A stretch of 64,000 nucleotides of DNA from Cryoendolithus antarcticus. Lineage: Eukaryota > Ascomycota > Dothideomycetes > Cladosporiales > Cladosporiaceae. The translations under genes were made by a program, and so were the position numbers. The stretch is from contig NAJO01000005.1 of NCBI GenBank assembly GCA_002077065.1, forward strand, positions 992,001 to 1,056,000, given 5' to 3'. This document shows, piece by piece, positions 31,104-42,100 of this stretch. Below the pieces are notes generated by a model that had not been told where the DNA came from, searched no databases, and saw only the letters and a list, made by a program, of their open reading frames with translations. Position 1 is the first letter of the stretch. The number at the start of each line of letters is the position of its first letter.

Positions 31104-32942
31104 ATGTTCGCACGCACGGCACCAACAGCGATACCACGCTGCTCCCGCCTTCTCTCCACGAGAGCGCAACTACTGGCTAAGCAGGCGAGCGAGCAATCCC
31201 ATGTTTTATCAGCATCACATCAGACGAAGGAACATAGGCGGCAGCAGCAGCTAAACAGAACCTTCCTCGCAGTCGCTCTTGCCGGCGGAGCGTTGACTCT
31301 GTCACAACTCTATATCAACGACGGCCACATACTTCGGCGAGCTTATGCAGAAGCACCAACGCAGGAAGAAGAGAATGCTATCATCTTCGAGAAGTCGCGG
31401 AAGCAGTTTGGCGTGAGCAAAGAGGAGAACAGGGATCTCATCTCGAGTCAGCACCACCAGGTGAAGCGGAGTTGGGAGAATCCCGGAGTGTATGCATGGG
31501 GTAGCAACACAGGTCGAGTCGTGGCACCAGACAGTAATGAAAGCAACATCAAGAACCCGAGACGATTGGCCTTCTTTGATGGCAAGCTTCTGCGAGACAT
31601 CAAGCTGGACCGCAACTTTGGCGCCGCAATCGACGAGCAGGGCGATCTGCTGCAATGGGGCAACGGCTATGCACCAGATACCAAAGCGCCTGTGCGGACG
31701 TTGAGTGGCAAGAACTTGACCTCCATCACAATCTCACGGGATCGGATTCTTGGGTTGTCGCGGTCAGGCAAGGTCTACAGCGTTCCCATCTCAGCCGAAG
31801 ATCAAGCAGATGGCGCGAAACCTCAAGAGAGCAGCTGGATCCCCTTCTGGTCTAGCAATAGCAATGTCGCCTACCGTGATCTCACCCCCAAGAGCCTCGG
31901 AAGAGGCGAGACCATCTCATCAATAGCTGCCGGTCTCGAGCATGCTCTGCTATTGTCCTCCACCGGCCGCCTCTTCTCCGCGGCAAGCGCAAGCGACGCC
32001 TACCCAACACGAGGCCAACTCGGCATCCCAGGTCTCTCCTGGCAAACCCGCCCAGAAGGCTCTTTCGATCAGCCTCATGAGATCACGACACTATCTGGTT
32101 TCACGATAAGCGCCATAGCCGCCGGGGAGCGTCACTCCCTCGCACTCGACAGCCAGGGCCGTCTCTTCACCTGGGGCGACAACAGCGCGGGACAACTAGG
32201 CTTCGACACAGCCGCAGAAACCTCGCTCGTAGATGCTCCTAGTCTCGTCCCGATCTCGAAACCCTACGCCGGCACAGCGCAAACACCCCGGATTACCTCG
32301 ATTGCAGCTGGTGGCAACAACACCTTCTTCACTGTCGATGCCACAAAATCCCTACCGCAGCCCGGCTCCCTCCCAATCTCCAACCCAGACCCCTCTCTCT
32401 CCCGAAACATCGGCCGCGTAACAGCTGATACCTTCGCCCTCGGCGCCGGCATTTCAGGTCAACTAGGTAACAACCGCTGGACGCACGTCCAATCCACGCC
32501 CGCCAAAATCCCCTCTCTGAGCGGCCTTTTCGAATACGACGAAACCACCAATATTACCGTGCCCATCCGCCTCGCTCGGCTCAGTGTCGGTGACCGCCAC
32601 GCCAGCGCCACGATGAGCAATATCACGTACCTCTCTGCATCCGCGACGACGTCAGATGATGACACGAACTGGGGCGCTGACGTGGTGTTTTGGGGGAATA
32701 ACGAGCATTATCAGTTGGGCACAGGGAAGCGGAACAATGTCTCACAGCCTCTGTATCTTGCGCCCCTTGACGAGACCGCAGAGGTCGCGAGGGCGAAGCG
32801 GAGTTCGGGGAAGAAGGAGGAGCATCGCTTTCATGTCACGCCGAGGGCGAAGGTGAAGATTGGTGATGGGAGGAAGGTCGAGGTGGAGCAGAGGGTTGAG
32901 TGTGGGAGAGGCGTCACGGCTGTGTACTCGGGGACGTGGTAG
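31104..32942 (+). CDS. FMP25: Mitochondrial RCC1-repeat protein, Fmp25-like
   Basis: Likely orthologue of yeast Fmp25, an inner-membrane protein linked to respiratory complex III assembly. A single exon encodes 612 residues. The Arg-rich, acid-poor N-terminus is a probable mitochondrial presequence, followed by one membrane segment near 53-71 (TFLAVALAGGALTLSQLYI). The rest is an RCC1-type beta propeller: VYAWGSNTGRV near 128, LLQWGNGYAP, SLALDSQGRLFTWGDNSAGQ near 343 and VVFWGNNEHYQLGTG near 526. The combination of presequence, single membrane anchor and propeller is what identifies Fmp25 rather than nuclear RCC1. The role in complex III is known from yeast, not shown here. Confidence 0.85.
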   Translation: MFARTAPTAIPRCSRLLSTRAQLLAKQASEQSHVLSASHQTKEHRRQQQLNRTFLAVALAGGALTLSQLYINDGHILRRAYAEAPTQEEENAIIFEKSRKQFGVSKEENRDLISSQHHQVKRSWENPGVYAWGSNTGRVVAPDSNESNIKNPRRLAFFDGKLLRDIKLDRNFGAAIDEQGDLLQWGNGYAPDTKAPVRTLSGKNLTSITISRDRILGLSRSGKVYSVPISAEDQADGAKPQESSWIPFWSSNSNVAYRDLTPKSLGRGETISSIAAGLEHALLLSSTGRLFSAASASDAYPTRGQLGIPGLSWQTRPEGSFDQPHEITTLSGFTISAIAAGERHSLALDSQGRLFTWGDNSAGQLGFDTAAETSLVDAPSLVPISKPYAGTAQTPRITSIAAGGNNTFFTVDATKSLPQPGSLPISNPDPSLSRNIGRVTADTFALGAGISGQLGNNRWTHVQSTPAKIPSLSGLFEYDETTNITVPIRLARLSVGDRHASATMSNITYLSASATTSDDDTNWGADVVFWGNNEHYQLGTGKRNNVSQPLYLAPLDETAEVARAKRSSGKKEEHRFHVTPRAKVKIGDGRKVEVEQRVECGRGVTAVYSGTW

Positions 32943-33038
32943 TGAGGTGACTATGTACGGATTCGCATAGCGATGCCCTTTTCCTACAGGCGGGATTTGA
33001 AGTGGTGGGACATCGATTGTTCGTAGCGTTAGCATTGT

Positions 33039-35225
33039 CTATATATCCCAACTCACCCACTCCCTTCTGGGCGGTATTTCTGGCATATCGTCCTCGAACT
33101 TCCCGCTTGCCGTCACTTTCGCGTAGATAGCCTTCACTTCTTTGCCTAGGTCACCCGTATACCATGCGTTGCCTAGCACGGTGTCAGGGTTCTGCTCGGC
33201 AGGCGCACCCTGAGGGAACCATAACCGCTCCTCTTGGCGAGGATGCGTGCCTGGTATTGGATATAGAAAGACCTGGGCTTTTGGATCGAGGCGCACGGGC
33301 TGGCCATTGTAACTCTGGGGCTGCCCGTTCGAGGCACGCACCAAATGAATGGAGGCTATCGTATGCGATGTACCATTCATTTGTGTGCTCGGCGGCGCGC
33401 CCGGCTGTTGTGCAGGAGTCGCTGTAGTCTGACCGAAAGGTGCAGGTTGCGCCGCAGACGCCGGAGTACTTTGTGTGTTCGACGGTTGACCGAAGAGAGT
33501 GCTAGTGGGTTGTGATTGCCCAAAAGCTGATGCTGGTTGTGAGGCCTGGCCGAATGCTGGCGCGGCAGGTTGTGACGCCTGACCAAATGCTGGCCCCTGT
33601 GATGGCGCAGCTGAGCCGAAGGGACTTGCCTGCCTTTCTACAGTCGGCTGGCTTGCTTGCCCAAACACAGACGGGGCAGGGGATGCACTTGGCGCGAATG
33701 GATTGGCTGCTTGTGGCTGAGGCTGAGCCTGCCCTGCCGTGGCGAAGGGACTAGCCTGCCTCGCTGCTGCTCCAAAGGCTGATGGCTGGCCAAACCCTGA
33801 CGGCTGCTGAGAAGCGGCGCCGAACACGCTCGGTTGCGAGGCCGCTGCAGCGAACGGATTCGGCTTGGGTTCCTGCGACTGGGCGCCGAATGCGCTGCCC
33901 GTCGCTTGGCCGAACGCTGGAGTTGTTGCTTGTCCGAAAGCAGGTGCCGAGGACTGTCCGAAACCAGGCGTCGATGCTGCACCAAACAGAGGTTGTGCAG
34001 CTTGACCGAGCGTTGGCTGACCGAACGCAGGCTTCGCTCCTCCGCCGAGAGCCGATGGCTGACCAAACGCGCCCCCTCCACCTAGTGCTGATGGCTGGCC
34101 GAACGCACCTCCTCCACCAAGCGCTGACGGCTGACCGAAAGGCGATGGCTTAGCTCCACCAAGACTCGAAGCCCGTCCGAAGCCCGGCTGTGCTGGCTTG
34201 CCAAAAGCCGATGGCTGACCGAAGCCTGGTGCTGTTGTTTGACCAAAGGCGGGTGCAGTCGGCTGTCCAAATGCTGGCGTGTTTTGACTTGACGCAGATG
34301 GCTGGCCGAAAGCTGACGGCGCCTGACCGGTCGCTGTGGGTTGCCCAAACTGCTGATCTGCCGAAGCTGCCGGCAGTCCGAATCCAGGCGTTGGCTGTGT
34401 TGCTTGCGTGGCGTTCTGCTCGATGTCCAGACGATTGGGATGGCGGTCTTTGCCAGCGATGATGTACCTCACGGCACCGTCGACATCCTTCAAGATAGTC
34501 TGCACCGCCTCATTCGACTTTGCCGCAGCTTGCGCCTCTTCTCCGATCTAATACGTCAGCAGGTCCCCGTTAGCTTTCAATTGCAGTGGTACATACAGCT
34601 TGCTGTGTGTTACCGGTAGTCATAGCTAGATAGTACATCACTCTCATCTCCTCAGGGCTCGTCTCAAGCTCCCCTTCGATCAGCTGTGCGGGTGCATTGC
34701 GGCCAGGACCGTACGACGTGAGCGGCCATATTGGCCGATCGGTTGTGAGGTCGACTCTAATGTTGTCAGCCGTCACATTGTACCTAGTATTGCCGTCAGT
34801 CGCTGCGGAAAACATCCGGTACATCGAACCGAGGCACTGACGTTTCTTCGGCTGGTGCTTGTTGCCCTGTTCGCGTGTCAGTCGTGGATGAAGTGGGCAA
34901 TGGATGAGTTCCGTATCAGGCGACGAATTGGGAACGAGCTGATGAGTGGCATGAGTGCGAAGCTCGCGAGAAGAGTCATGCAGGCGTACATACCTTGTCC
35001 AAATGCGCCCGAGCGAGCTCGTCCGCCACCAGGGTTTTGCAATGGTGCATATCGATTCTGCGATCGATCTTGTGGATGCTCATTCTTGCAGCTATCTATG
35101 TGCCTGTCAGTGATGACTCAGAGAGCCTGATATCGATAGAACGAACCTCCATATCGGCAACGACCCTCGAGGAAGAACGAGCAGACCTGCCTTCCACTGC
35201 CGCCGGATCGGTTACGCCCGTACAT
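33039..35225 (-). CDS. NUP42: CCCH zinc-finger FG nucleoporin, Nup42/Amo1-like
   Basis: Nuclear pore protein on the cytoplasmic face that works with Gle1 in mRNA export. Five exons on the minus strand: 35225..35147, 35095..34994, 34866..34842, 34783..34597 and 34547..33039, giving 633 residues. Exons 1-2 build a CCCH finger, VCSFFLEGRCRYGDSCKNEH (C-x7-C-x5-C-x3-H), split by an intron inside the finger. Exon 3 is only 25 nt (GQQAPAEE). Exon 4 encodes a conserved segment with DLTTDRPIWPLTSYGPG. The last exon carries AAAKSNEAVQTILKDVDGAV, a long FG-repeat region of the FGQ type, and a C-terminal globular end with SIHLVRASNGQPQSYNGQPV. The finger-plus-FG architecture is diagnostic. It converges on FMP25 with only 96 bp between stops. 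Confidence 0.88.
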
Positions 35226-35765
35226 CGTGACCAGAAGCCGGAATACACCCGACGTTCAGACTGGAGCAAGAGATAGACAATTAATCAAGGGCCTAAGGCC
35301 GCCATATCAGTGGTGCTCAGTCACTTCCGGCCAGCGTTGTGAAGTAAGTTGCACGGCGGACGAAGAGATGCTGTAGCTGAACCGTCCAGGATGCGTTATC
35401 GACAGCGAGCGGTGTTTGAGCAGAGCGAAGTGCGAGTGGATCGTGAAGTGGTCCAGACTTGGCGAACGATTGGTCGCATCCAATGACCGAGCTGTCTGAC
35501 ACCAGTGAAGTCGCCAAACGCGTAAAGTTTACCATACCGATGGCGCGTCACCTCGACGGCACTTCCGGGTCGCTTAGCGACGCTTAAATCACGATCCACT
35601 CTTACAGAAGGCACGTTCTGTTCATGACACACCAGCACGCTGCATAGCGTTGATCGCACGTGCGAAGGCACTTGTTGGTGCTCAATGTGGCTTTGTGCGC
35701 CGCAAATCCCCCTCTCTAACTCGACATAAACCCACCCGTCTGGACATGAAGACCTCGACCTGCCC
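35226..35765. promoter_or_regulatory. Divergent promoter of NUP42 and the small membrane protein/GPI1 pair
   Basis: This 540-bp space separates divergent starts. Because only 27 nt separate the small membrane protein from GPI1, this may be the main promoter for both. No gene is seen inside it. Confidence 0.5.
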
Positions 35766-36150
35766 ATGCACCCAGTATCCGTCGTCACCTTTGGCATCTT
35801 CTTCGCCGGCTACATCACTGCGCGCTGGGATCTTGTCACTCGACTGTATGAGCTCGCTATCTTTGCTTGGGACCACGGAGTCATCGTAGGCTGCACTTTC
35901 CGTCTCCTCTGCTTGCCTGCTGAACCATATCCAGACTCGCGCTGCCAAAGGCTTCGCTATCCTTACGTTCGCATTCGTCCTGCTGCTTGTCCCACTCCAG
36001 CGCATCGCTGTGCATGAGTCCACTGTTGTCAGTAGTATTTCTCAAGAGAGCGCAATAGAGTCTGACGGCTCACAGCATCCGCGCGTGCCCGAAGCTGCAT
36101 TGTCCGCTCGAGAACAGCTCCGAAGACGAGGATCCTTCGGTGCCGAGTAG
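35766..36150 (+). CDS. Small predicted two-pass membrane protein upstream of GPI1
   Basis: Two exons, 35766..35885 and 35935..36150, joined by a 49-nt intron (GTAGGC donor, ATCCAG acceptor), give 111 residues. The first hydrophobic segment is at about 3-16 (PVSVVTFGIFFAGYI), with a further amphipathic stretch to about 33 (YELAIFAW). The second is at about 46-62 (GFAILTFAFVLLLVPLQ). The C-terminal 45 residues are polar and end RRRGSFGAE. The unspliced frame loses the second membrane segment, which supports the splice model. The stop lies 27 nt before the GPI1 ATG and is in the same frame. I recognise no family. Because GPI1 is a subunit of the GPI-GlcNAc transferase, which also has small membrane subunits (Eri1/PIG-Y, Gpi19), a related role is a testable guess only. 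Confidence 0.6.
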
Positions 36151-36177
36151 ACCGAGAGCATACTTTGCCATGGGACT

Positions 36178-38394
36178 ATGACAACACGCAGTCATGGGCT
36201 GACACTGATGCGAATCTTCTGGCCGTCGGATGCGCCCAAGGATGATATTCCGGGCGTCCTGGTAGGATGGCGCAACTCAGAGAATGATCTGTTAGTGATC
36301 GGCATACTACAAGGCGTCGACTCGCGGAATGTCGAACAAGCGGTGCGGTCAAGAGCTCTGTTCAAGGGGAGCCTGCATCCTCTGGAAAGAATACTTGAAA
36401 GATGCGGCAATCAGGTGCCGCAAGTGATAGGCACATGCAATGGCTCCGTGCGACCTCTTGGCGTTAATTCAAAATCTCTCGCCCTTCACATTGGAAAAAT
36501 GGATGGGCTGCCAAAGATCCAATGTGCCGAGCACACTGGCATCACCGCTCAAGTCATTGTATACGATCGCCCCGACCCGCTGCGGATGCAGTATATGTCG
36601 TTGACGCCAATCTCCCTAACACTGGGAGATAAGCATCATGCGTACGAAAGCGTGCCACCATTTGACAGCATCGATCGCGATGAGGAAGCACAGTTCAAGC
36701 AAAAGCAGAAGTTGGTAGAGAAGCTGAAGCTGCACACTGTCATACAGCACCCGCGATCGACGAAGGAGCTGGCCCTGCCGACCATCATCAATCAGGTCAA
36801 TTGCTCTGCTGAGCTCAATACCCTGATGCAAAGCAACATTGGCTTAGTAGGAGTGCGCATAAAGCGAAGCATGAGTGTGAGTGAAAGAGTAGTAGAGTCA
36901 GCCGTGCAGCTACAAGATTCGCTCCTTGTCTGGCTACAGGCACGCTTCATGCATCATGTCTGGCCGATTATGTCCCAGGTGTTGATACTCTGTCTCATGG
37001 CGTACCGATTCATTGCAGAAGGCCTGATCCGGCTCCTTGACTGGCGACCCATACCCGATGCAGCGGCACTCAAGGACATCTCTGCGACAGCACAGCAAAT
37101 CGATATTCGACTACAGCAATTTTGCTATTGGCCTGCACAGTATGTTACACTTCACTCACGCGGCAGTAACTGGGAAAGCATGTCAGATACTCAGCCGGAG
37201 TACATTCGCTTCTTCAACAGCTTGTGGCTGGTGGCGAACGACGTGATCATCGGGATTGCGCTTGGGTCCTACATCTTCGACAATGCCGACTTGGTCAGCG
37301 CGCAGGTGACTAGCATCATGCATGACTATGCGGTGGAGGGTCTACAGCGCATGATACTTTGGCTGATGGATTGGCCTGCTGGACTGAAGCTGAACAATGA
37401 ACTCGCCAAATTCCTCGGAGACCTGTTCCTCTGGGTGATCGACTACTGGGCCGGTCTGCTCTCACAAGTACAACCTGCACTTCCGCTAGTGATCCGCATC
37501 ATAGGCATCGCAAGCTTCGCAGGCGCTTCCATGCCGATAAGCTTGTTCTCCGACCTCGTCTCGCTCCTGACCCTACACATCTACAGCTTCTACGTAGCTT
37601 CAGCCAGGATCTACAATTGGCAGCTGACGGTGATCATATCGCTCTTCCACCTGTTCCGGGGTAAGAAACGGAATGTGCTGAGGAACAGGATTGATAGCTG
37701 CGACTACGACCTGGATCAGCTGTTACTAGGGACGATCCTGTTCACGTTGCTGTTCTTCCTATTGCCAACCGTGGCGGTCTTCTACGCGACCTTCGCTGGT
37801 GCTCGCATGGCCATTATTGCGCTCAAAGCTGCCCTTGACACATGGCTAGCGTGCCTGAATCACTTTCCGCTGTTCGCCCTAATGCTGCGGGTCAAGGATT
37901 CGCGCCGCTTACCTGGTGGGATCCGATTCGAGTTATGTAACACTGCGTCTGCAGTAGCCGCTGACGATGGAGCGCCGACGTCCTACCTCAAGCTCCAGGT
38001 AGGCTATTGACACCCTCCTAGCGATCGAATGCTAACAGATCTCTAGTCGGTTCCGCTGCCACTCACGCAGACCTTCAGTCAGTACGCGCACCTCACACAC
38101 CGCTTACGCAAGCATTACCTTTCGCCACGAGTCTTCCTCTGCCTTGTCTCAGGCCAGTTCGTCCCGCCGATCCACCGTAAAAATCTGTATAGTCTACAGT
38201 ATTCGATGCTGCCCGCCGAGCGAGTGAGCGTAGGCGAGATGTGGCGGCTGTTGACAGGCAAAGAAGCTGCTACAGCTGAGGAGGTGAAGGTGAACGGTCA
38301 CGCCGTCCACAGCAATGGACGGCCGGGCAAAGGCAAGCTAGGTGTCAAATCAAGGGTCGTCAGTAGCGAGAAGGCGTACTGGTGGAGCAAGTAG
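36178..38394 (+). CDS. GPI1: Gpi1, GPI-GlcNAc transferase subunit
   Basis: Subunit (PIG-Q) of the endoplasmic reticulum complex that transfers GlcNAc to phosphatidylinositol, the first step of GPI-anchor synthesis. Two exons, 36178..37998 and 38047..38394, with a 48-nt intron (GTAGGC donor, GCTAAC branch, CTCTAG acceptor), give 722 residues. The N-terminus has LMRIFWPSDAPKDDIPGVLVG. Several membrane segments follow in the C-terminal half (VWPIMSQVLILCLMAYRFIA, LLGTILFTLLFFLLPTVAVF). The Gpi1 signature region includes RFFNSLWLVANDVIIGIALG and LTLHIYSFYVASARIYNWQL. Exon 2 supplies SQYAHLTHRLRKHYLSPRVF and the tail. A second in-frame ATG at 36208 also fits the family N-terminus. Confidence 0.93.
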
Positions 38395-39139
38395 AGTCGG
38401 TGAAGCATATCACTTTAGTACACCACCGGAACTCTCATTGTACCATGGTAGTTCACCTCTCCAAAGCATGTCTTACTCCTTTTTTGCCTCAGGACTGGTC
38501 TACAGGAGCGGCTACCACATGTGTACTCTTCTAGAGTGATGCTATCCGCTGGTGGTGCAGCTCACGTGATCAGCAAATAGAGTTCATTTGCGCTAACGGC
38601 CGATCGGCACGGGAAGCGTGCCTACCCACACTTGACACGGCAGGCACGATGCGTGACAGCCATAGGCGAACACATGCACATGCGATGAGGCGTTCTGCGA
38701 CACACAACTAATTCTTCAGACGTTGACCATACCACAACTTACACACTGTAGATAGTAGCATTCAAAACTGTCAAGTCCAGATACCGCACCCACACAGTCA
38801 CGAGCTCGCGCGCCTCACTTCCGAGCCCTCATTGCATGCAGTCCAACATCACCGCGCTACGATCGACCCTGCCATCCGGCGACTTCGGTAGCGTCGACGG
38901 AGCACCATACTCAGACGGTTCGTCGGACTACACGTCAGCAGCCTCAATATCTGGATTACTGCGATACCGTAACGACTTTCACTTGCGCGAACATCACAAC
39001 TGCAAACCCACCGATGCGATTGCGCAACTGAGCCAAGATACAGTCATCACGCGCAACCAGCGGCATTAGTGCGGGGGCGGCGGTGGAGGGAGGAGGTAGC
39101 AGTGTGGCGGCGGTGTTGTCGGCTGGGCATGAGGGTGGG
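38395..39139. promoter_or_regulatory. GPI1 downstream region and MED14 promoter with a possible uORF
   Basis: This 745-bp space precedes MED14. It contains a 77-codon ATG-initiated frame (38836..39069) that ends 70 bp before the MED14 start. If it lies on the MED14 leader it would be an upstream ORF that lowers translation. No other feature is seen. Confidence 0.45.
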
Positions 39140-42100
39140 ATGCCCGGCCGGTTGAGCATGGAGGAACAAAGCAGCGGGACCGGTTCGCGGGAGCTTAAGA
39201 GGCGGCGAAGCGAGGCGCAAGAACCACCAAGTCATATGGAAGTGCAACGGCCGAGCGCACAGTCTGGTGAAGTAACGGCGCAAGGGAGCACGGCGGCACT
39301 GACAAACGGCACGAGTATGGTTAATGGCGATGCGCATCTACCGAACGGGGTCAATCACAACGCGCATGACGATGGGCCACCTCCGCCTCTCGACCAGTCG
39401 TGGCGCGAAGAGGGCGCAAATGTGTCGCTGGGAAAGATGCTGGAGCGACTGGCGCAGTTCTGCATGACAGACTTGACCGCGTTGGTGGACGAGCTCGAAG
39501 AAATGCCTGTACAGCCATCGGCGATCCCCATCAACGGCATGACAGTAGTCGAGGATACCGACGAAGTCAGCCTAACGAAGAAACGAAAGATCATGGACTT
39601 CGCGAGGGAGCAGAGGGATCGCTTCATACGCGCGCTGGTCATTTCGGATTTCAGTCGGAACGCAGACGATGTCGCGAACGTGATTGATGTAAATCTGCAT
39701 CTGCGGAAGAATGACTTTGCAGTGGCGGAATCGATAAAATCCATCGGCCAGCTGAAGCTCGACTCAGCGCAGGCGAAACAACCGAACCCAAATATTGAGC
39801 TGGCCATGGAGTTGCTTAGTACCGGCAAGACGCTGAGCGCACCCGAATATGGCTATCTACCGCCTCCGAAGATCACCGCGAAGGATCTGCTGAAGACGTT
39901 GAGGGAGATGAACGTGATGCTGGCTGCTCGACTCAACTTGCACGAAGATGTTCCCACGGTGTTCGAATCCTACTCAATCGCAAATGGACGAGCGACTTTC
40001 GTGGTACCTGCAGAGTTCGAAGTAGACCTCGCAGTGATAGACGAGGAGCTGACAAGTTCCTTCTTCTTCATCGATATCAGATTCCTGTTTACTCCAAGCG
40101 CGGATGCTATGGATGGCGGTCTACGGGAGCACTTCGAAGTTGAAGTCAATCGCGCGATTCGAGACAAGGGTCTCCAAGGTTGCTATGACACGCTACACAA
40201 CTTTGTACTGACCCACAAGATCAATATCTTGCATCAGCAGGCGGGCGAGTTGCACAGAGGAAGATGGTATGAAACGATCAAAGTCGACCGCATGCGCAGA
40301 AACTTGGTTGTGCAGTACTGGACGGGCAGGCCTGGGAAGAAGCATTGGCTCGAGTTCGGCATTGCAAGTGGTGCTAGCAAGGGCAAAGCTGTGCGAATGC
40401 CAGCAAGTCCTGTGATCACCGTGCGGTGGTTCCAATCGGGTGTCGAAGTCGAAGGCACGGGGCTGGACATCGACTGGCAGCAGATCTGCCTCGAGGATAT
40501 CTTGCTCCAAGCGACTGCAAAACATGCCTTGGCAATGCTAACAGCAGCGAGGAATGGGTTCCAGACACTCACGAGTGGGCTTTTGAGCATGTCGATGAGC
40601 GTTGACGTCGCAGACGACAGCGCTGCAGAGCACATCCTTGCGTTGGGCTTCCCACCGCTCCGACGAGAGCTCAAACTCAGCATACTGCCTATTGATGGAC
40701 AATACTCAATCGCGCCGCCATCTACAGCAGCAGCGCATGCTCAGCAACGGCTTAATGAAGAGCCGACGATTGATGTGCCGCGGCGTCTAGCCTCGACACT
40801 AAGTGCTGTGACGTTCGAGACGGTGCACAGAGAAGCCACAAATTTGAAGTGGACACAGGTCACAGACCTCGCGCGCCAGACCAACCTGAACGCTCTGTTC
40901 GGCTCCGACCACTGGCAGTGGCGAGCGTATGTGCCCAATACAAGCTGGGGCACTGACTGGGCAATTGCGCTCACAGTCAGCCCGGCTGGCTTGAAGTGGT
41001 GGACTGTGCAACTGCAAGCCGCCTCTGATGGCAACGAGCGGACCGTAACGATGGCACACGAGATGTCAATGAGTGCAGACACTGACAGAGTGCCGTCACG
41101 AAAGCTGCTGCTTCAAGTGGCGAGGCAAGCAGTGGCACAGGTATCGTTCACGGCAATTTCGCTGCAGCTGCAACCTATGCAGATTCCCTTCCGGCTCGAG
41201 AAACAGAAGCTAATGTCGAGTGACCCGAGTAGTGCAACGCAGAGGCGAATGGTCATGTTCATCCAGTTCTCGAAGCTGGTGAAGCGCTCTCAAGAGAAGA
41301 AGTGGAAGCCTTGGGCACTCGAACCCGTGCGGGTGACTCACCACGGCGCTGAGCGGAAGGCTAGTGACGATACTTCGACGACGCTGCGCTGTCGACACGA
41401 TGTGCGCTTAGTGCTGAAAGAGGGCATGTTCACACGGCTGCGGCAACACCTCAGCAGATCACGAGATCGCAGCATCAAGATCAGCGCTTCCGGAGCTCTA
41501 GCCATCCGCTTGTCTACGCCACTAGGAGCGCCCTTCATCGATCAGCTGCAAGACCGTCTAGCCAGCATCTATCGCCTCGATCGCTGTGTCAGCATTTTGC
41601 ACAATGCCCAAGCACGCTGCGACACTGTCTCGCTCTCCGCCCTAAGCCTCACCTACAACTCGAGCTCGCACTACAGCGCGCACCTTGCCTTCCCTTCAAA
41701 TCCGACGCAACGAACAAGACTGCGCCTCGAGCCGCCCGAAAGCAACCCCCATGCACGCATCCGCATTCACCTCGAGAACAGCCTCAGCACAGCGCATTCC
41801 CAACCGTTTGAACAGTTCATTGCGCTCCTGCTCCTCACGCTGCCTCTCTTGACTGCTCCCTGCCTCACCAGCCGCGGCGTTCTACTGCAAATCCGCTCAG
41901 CCTCCTGGTACAGTCTCAAGTACCTCGCGCCCTTCCCAGCAGTGACCTTCACCCTACGTATCCGCGTCAAACCCAACTCCTCCACCGGCAGCGGACAAGA
42001 GTTAAAATGGCATATCGAGCAAGAACGTACGAAAGTCAACGCCGAGAGCTTACCGACGGAGCTCATAGCCAGTCTGCGAGAGCTGTGGAAAACTTCCGAC

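Noticed and set aside
36121..36230. Fusion of the small membrane protein to GPI1 by an intron removing the stop
   Set aside because: The only GT-AG pair I found around the stop (a weak GTGCCG donor, 52 nt) leads to an immediate in-frame stop.
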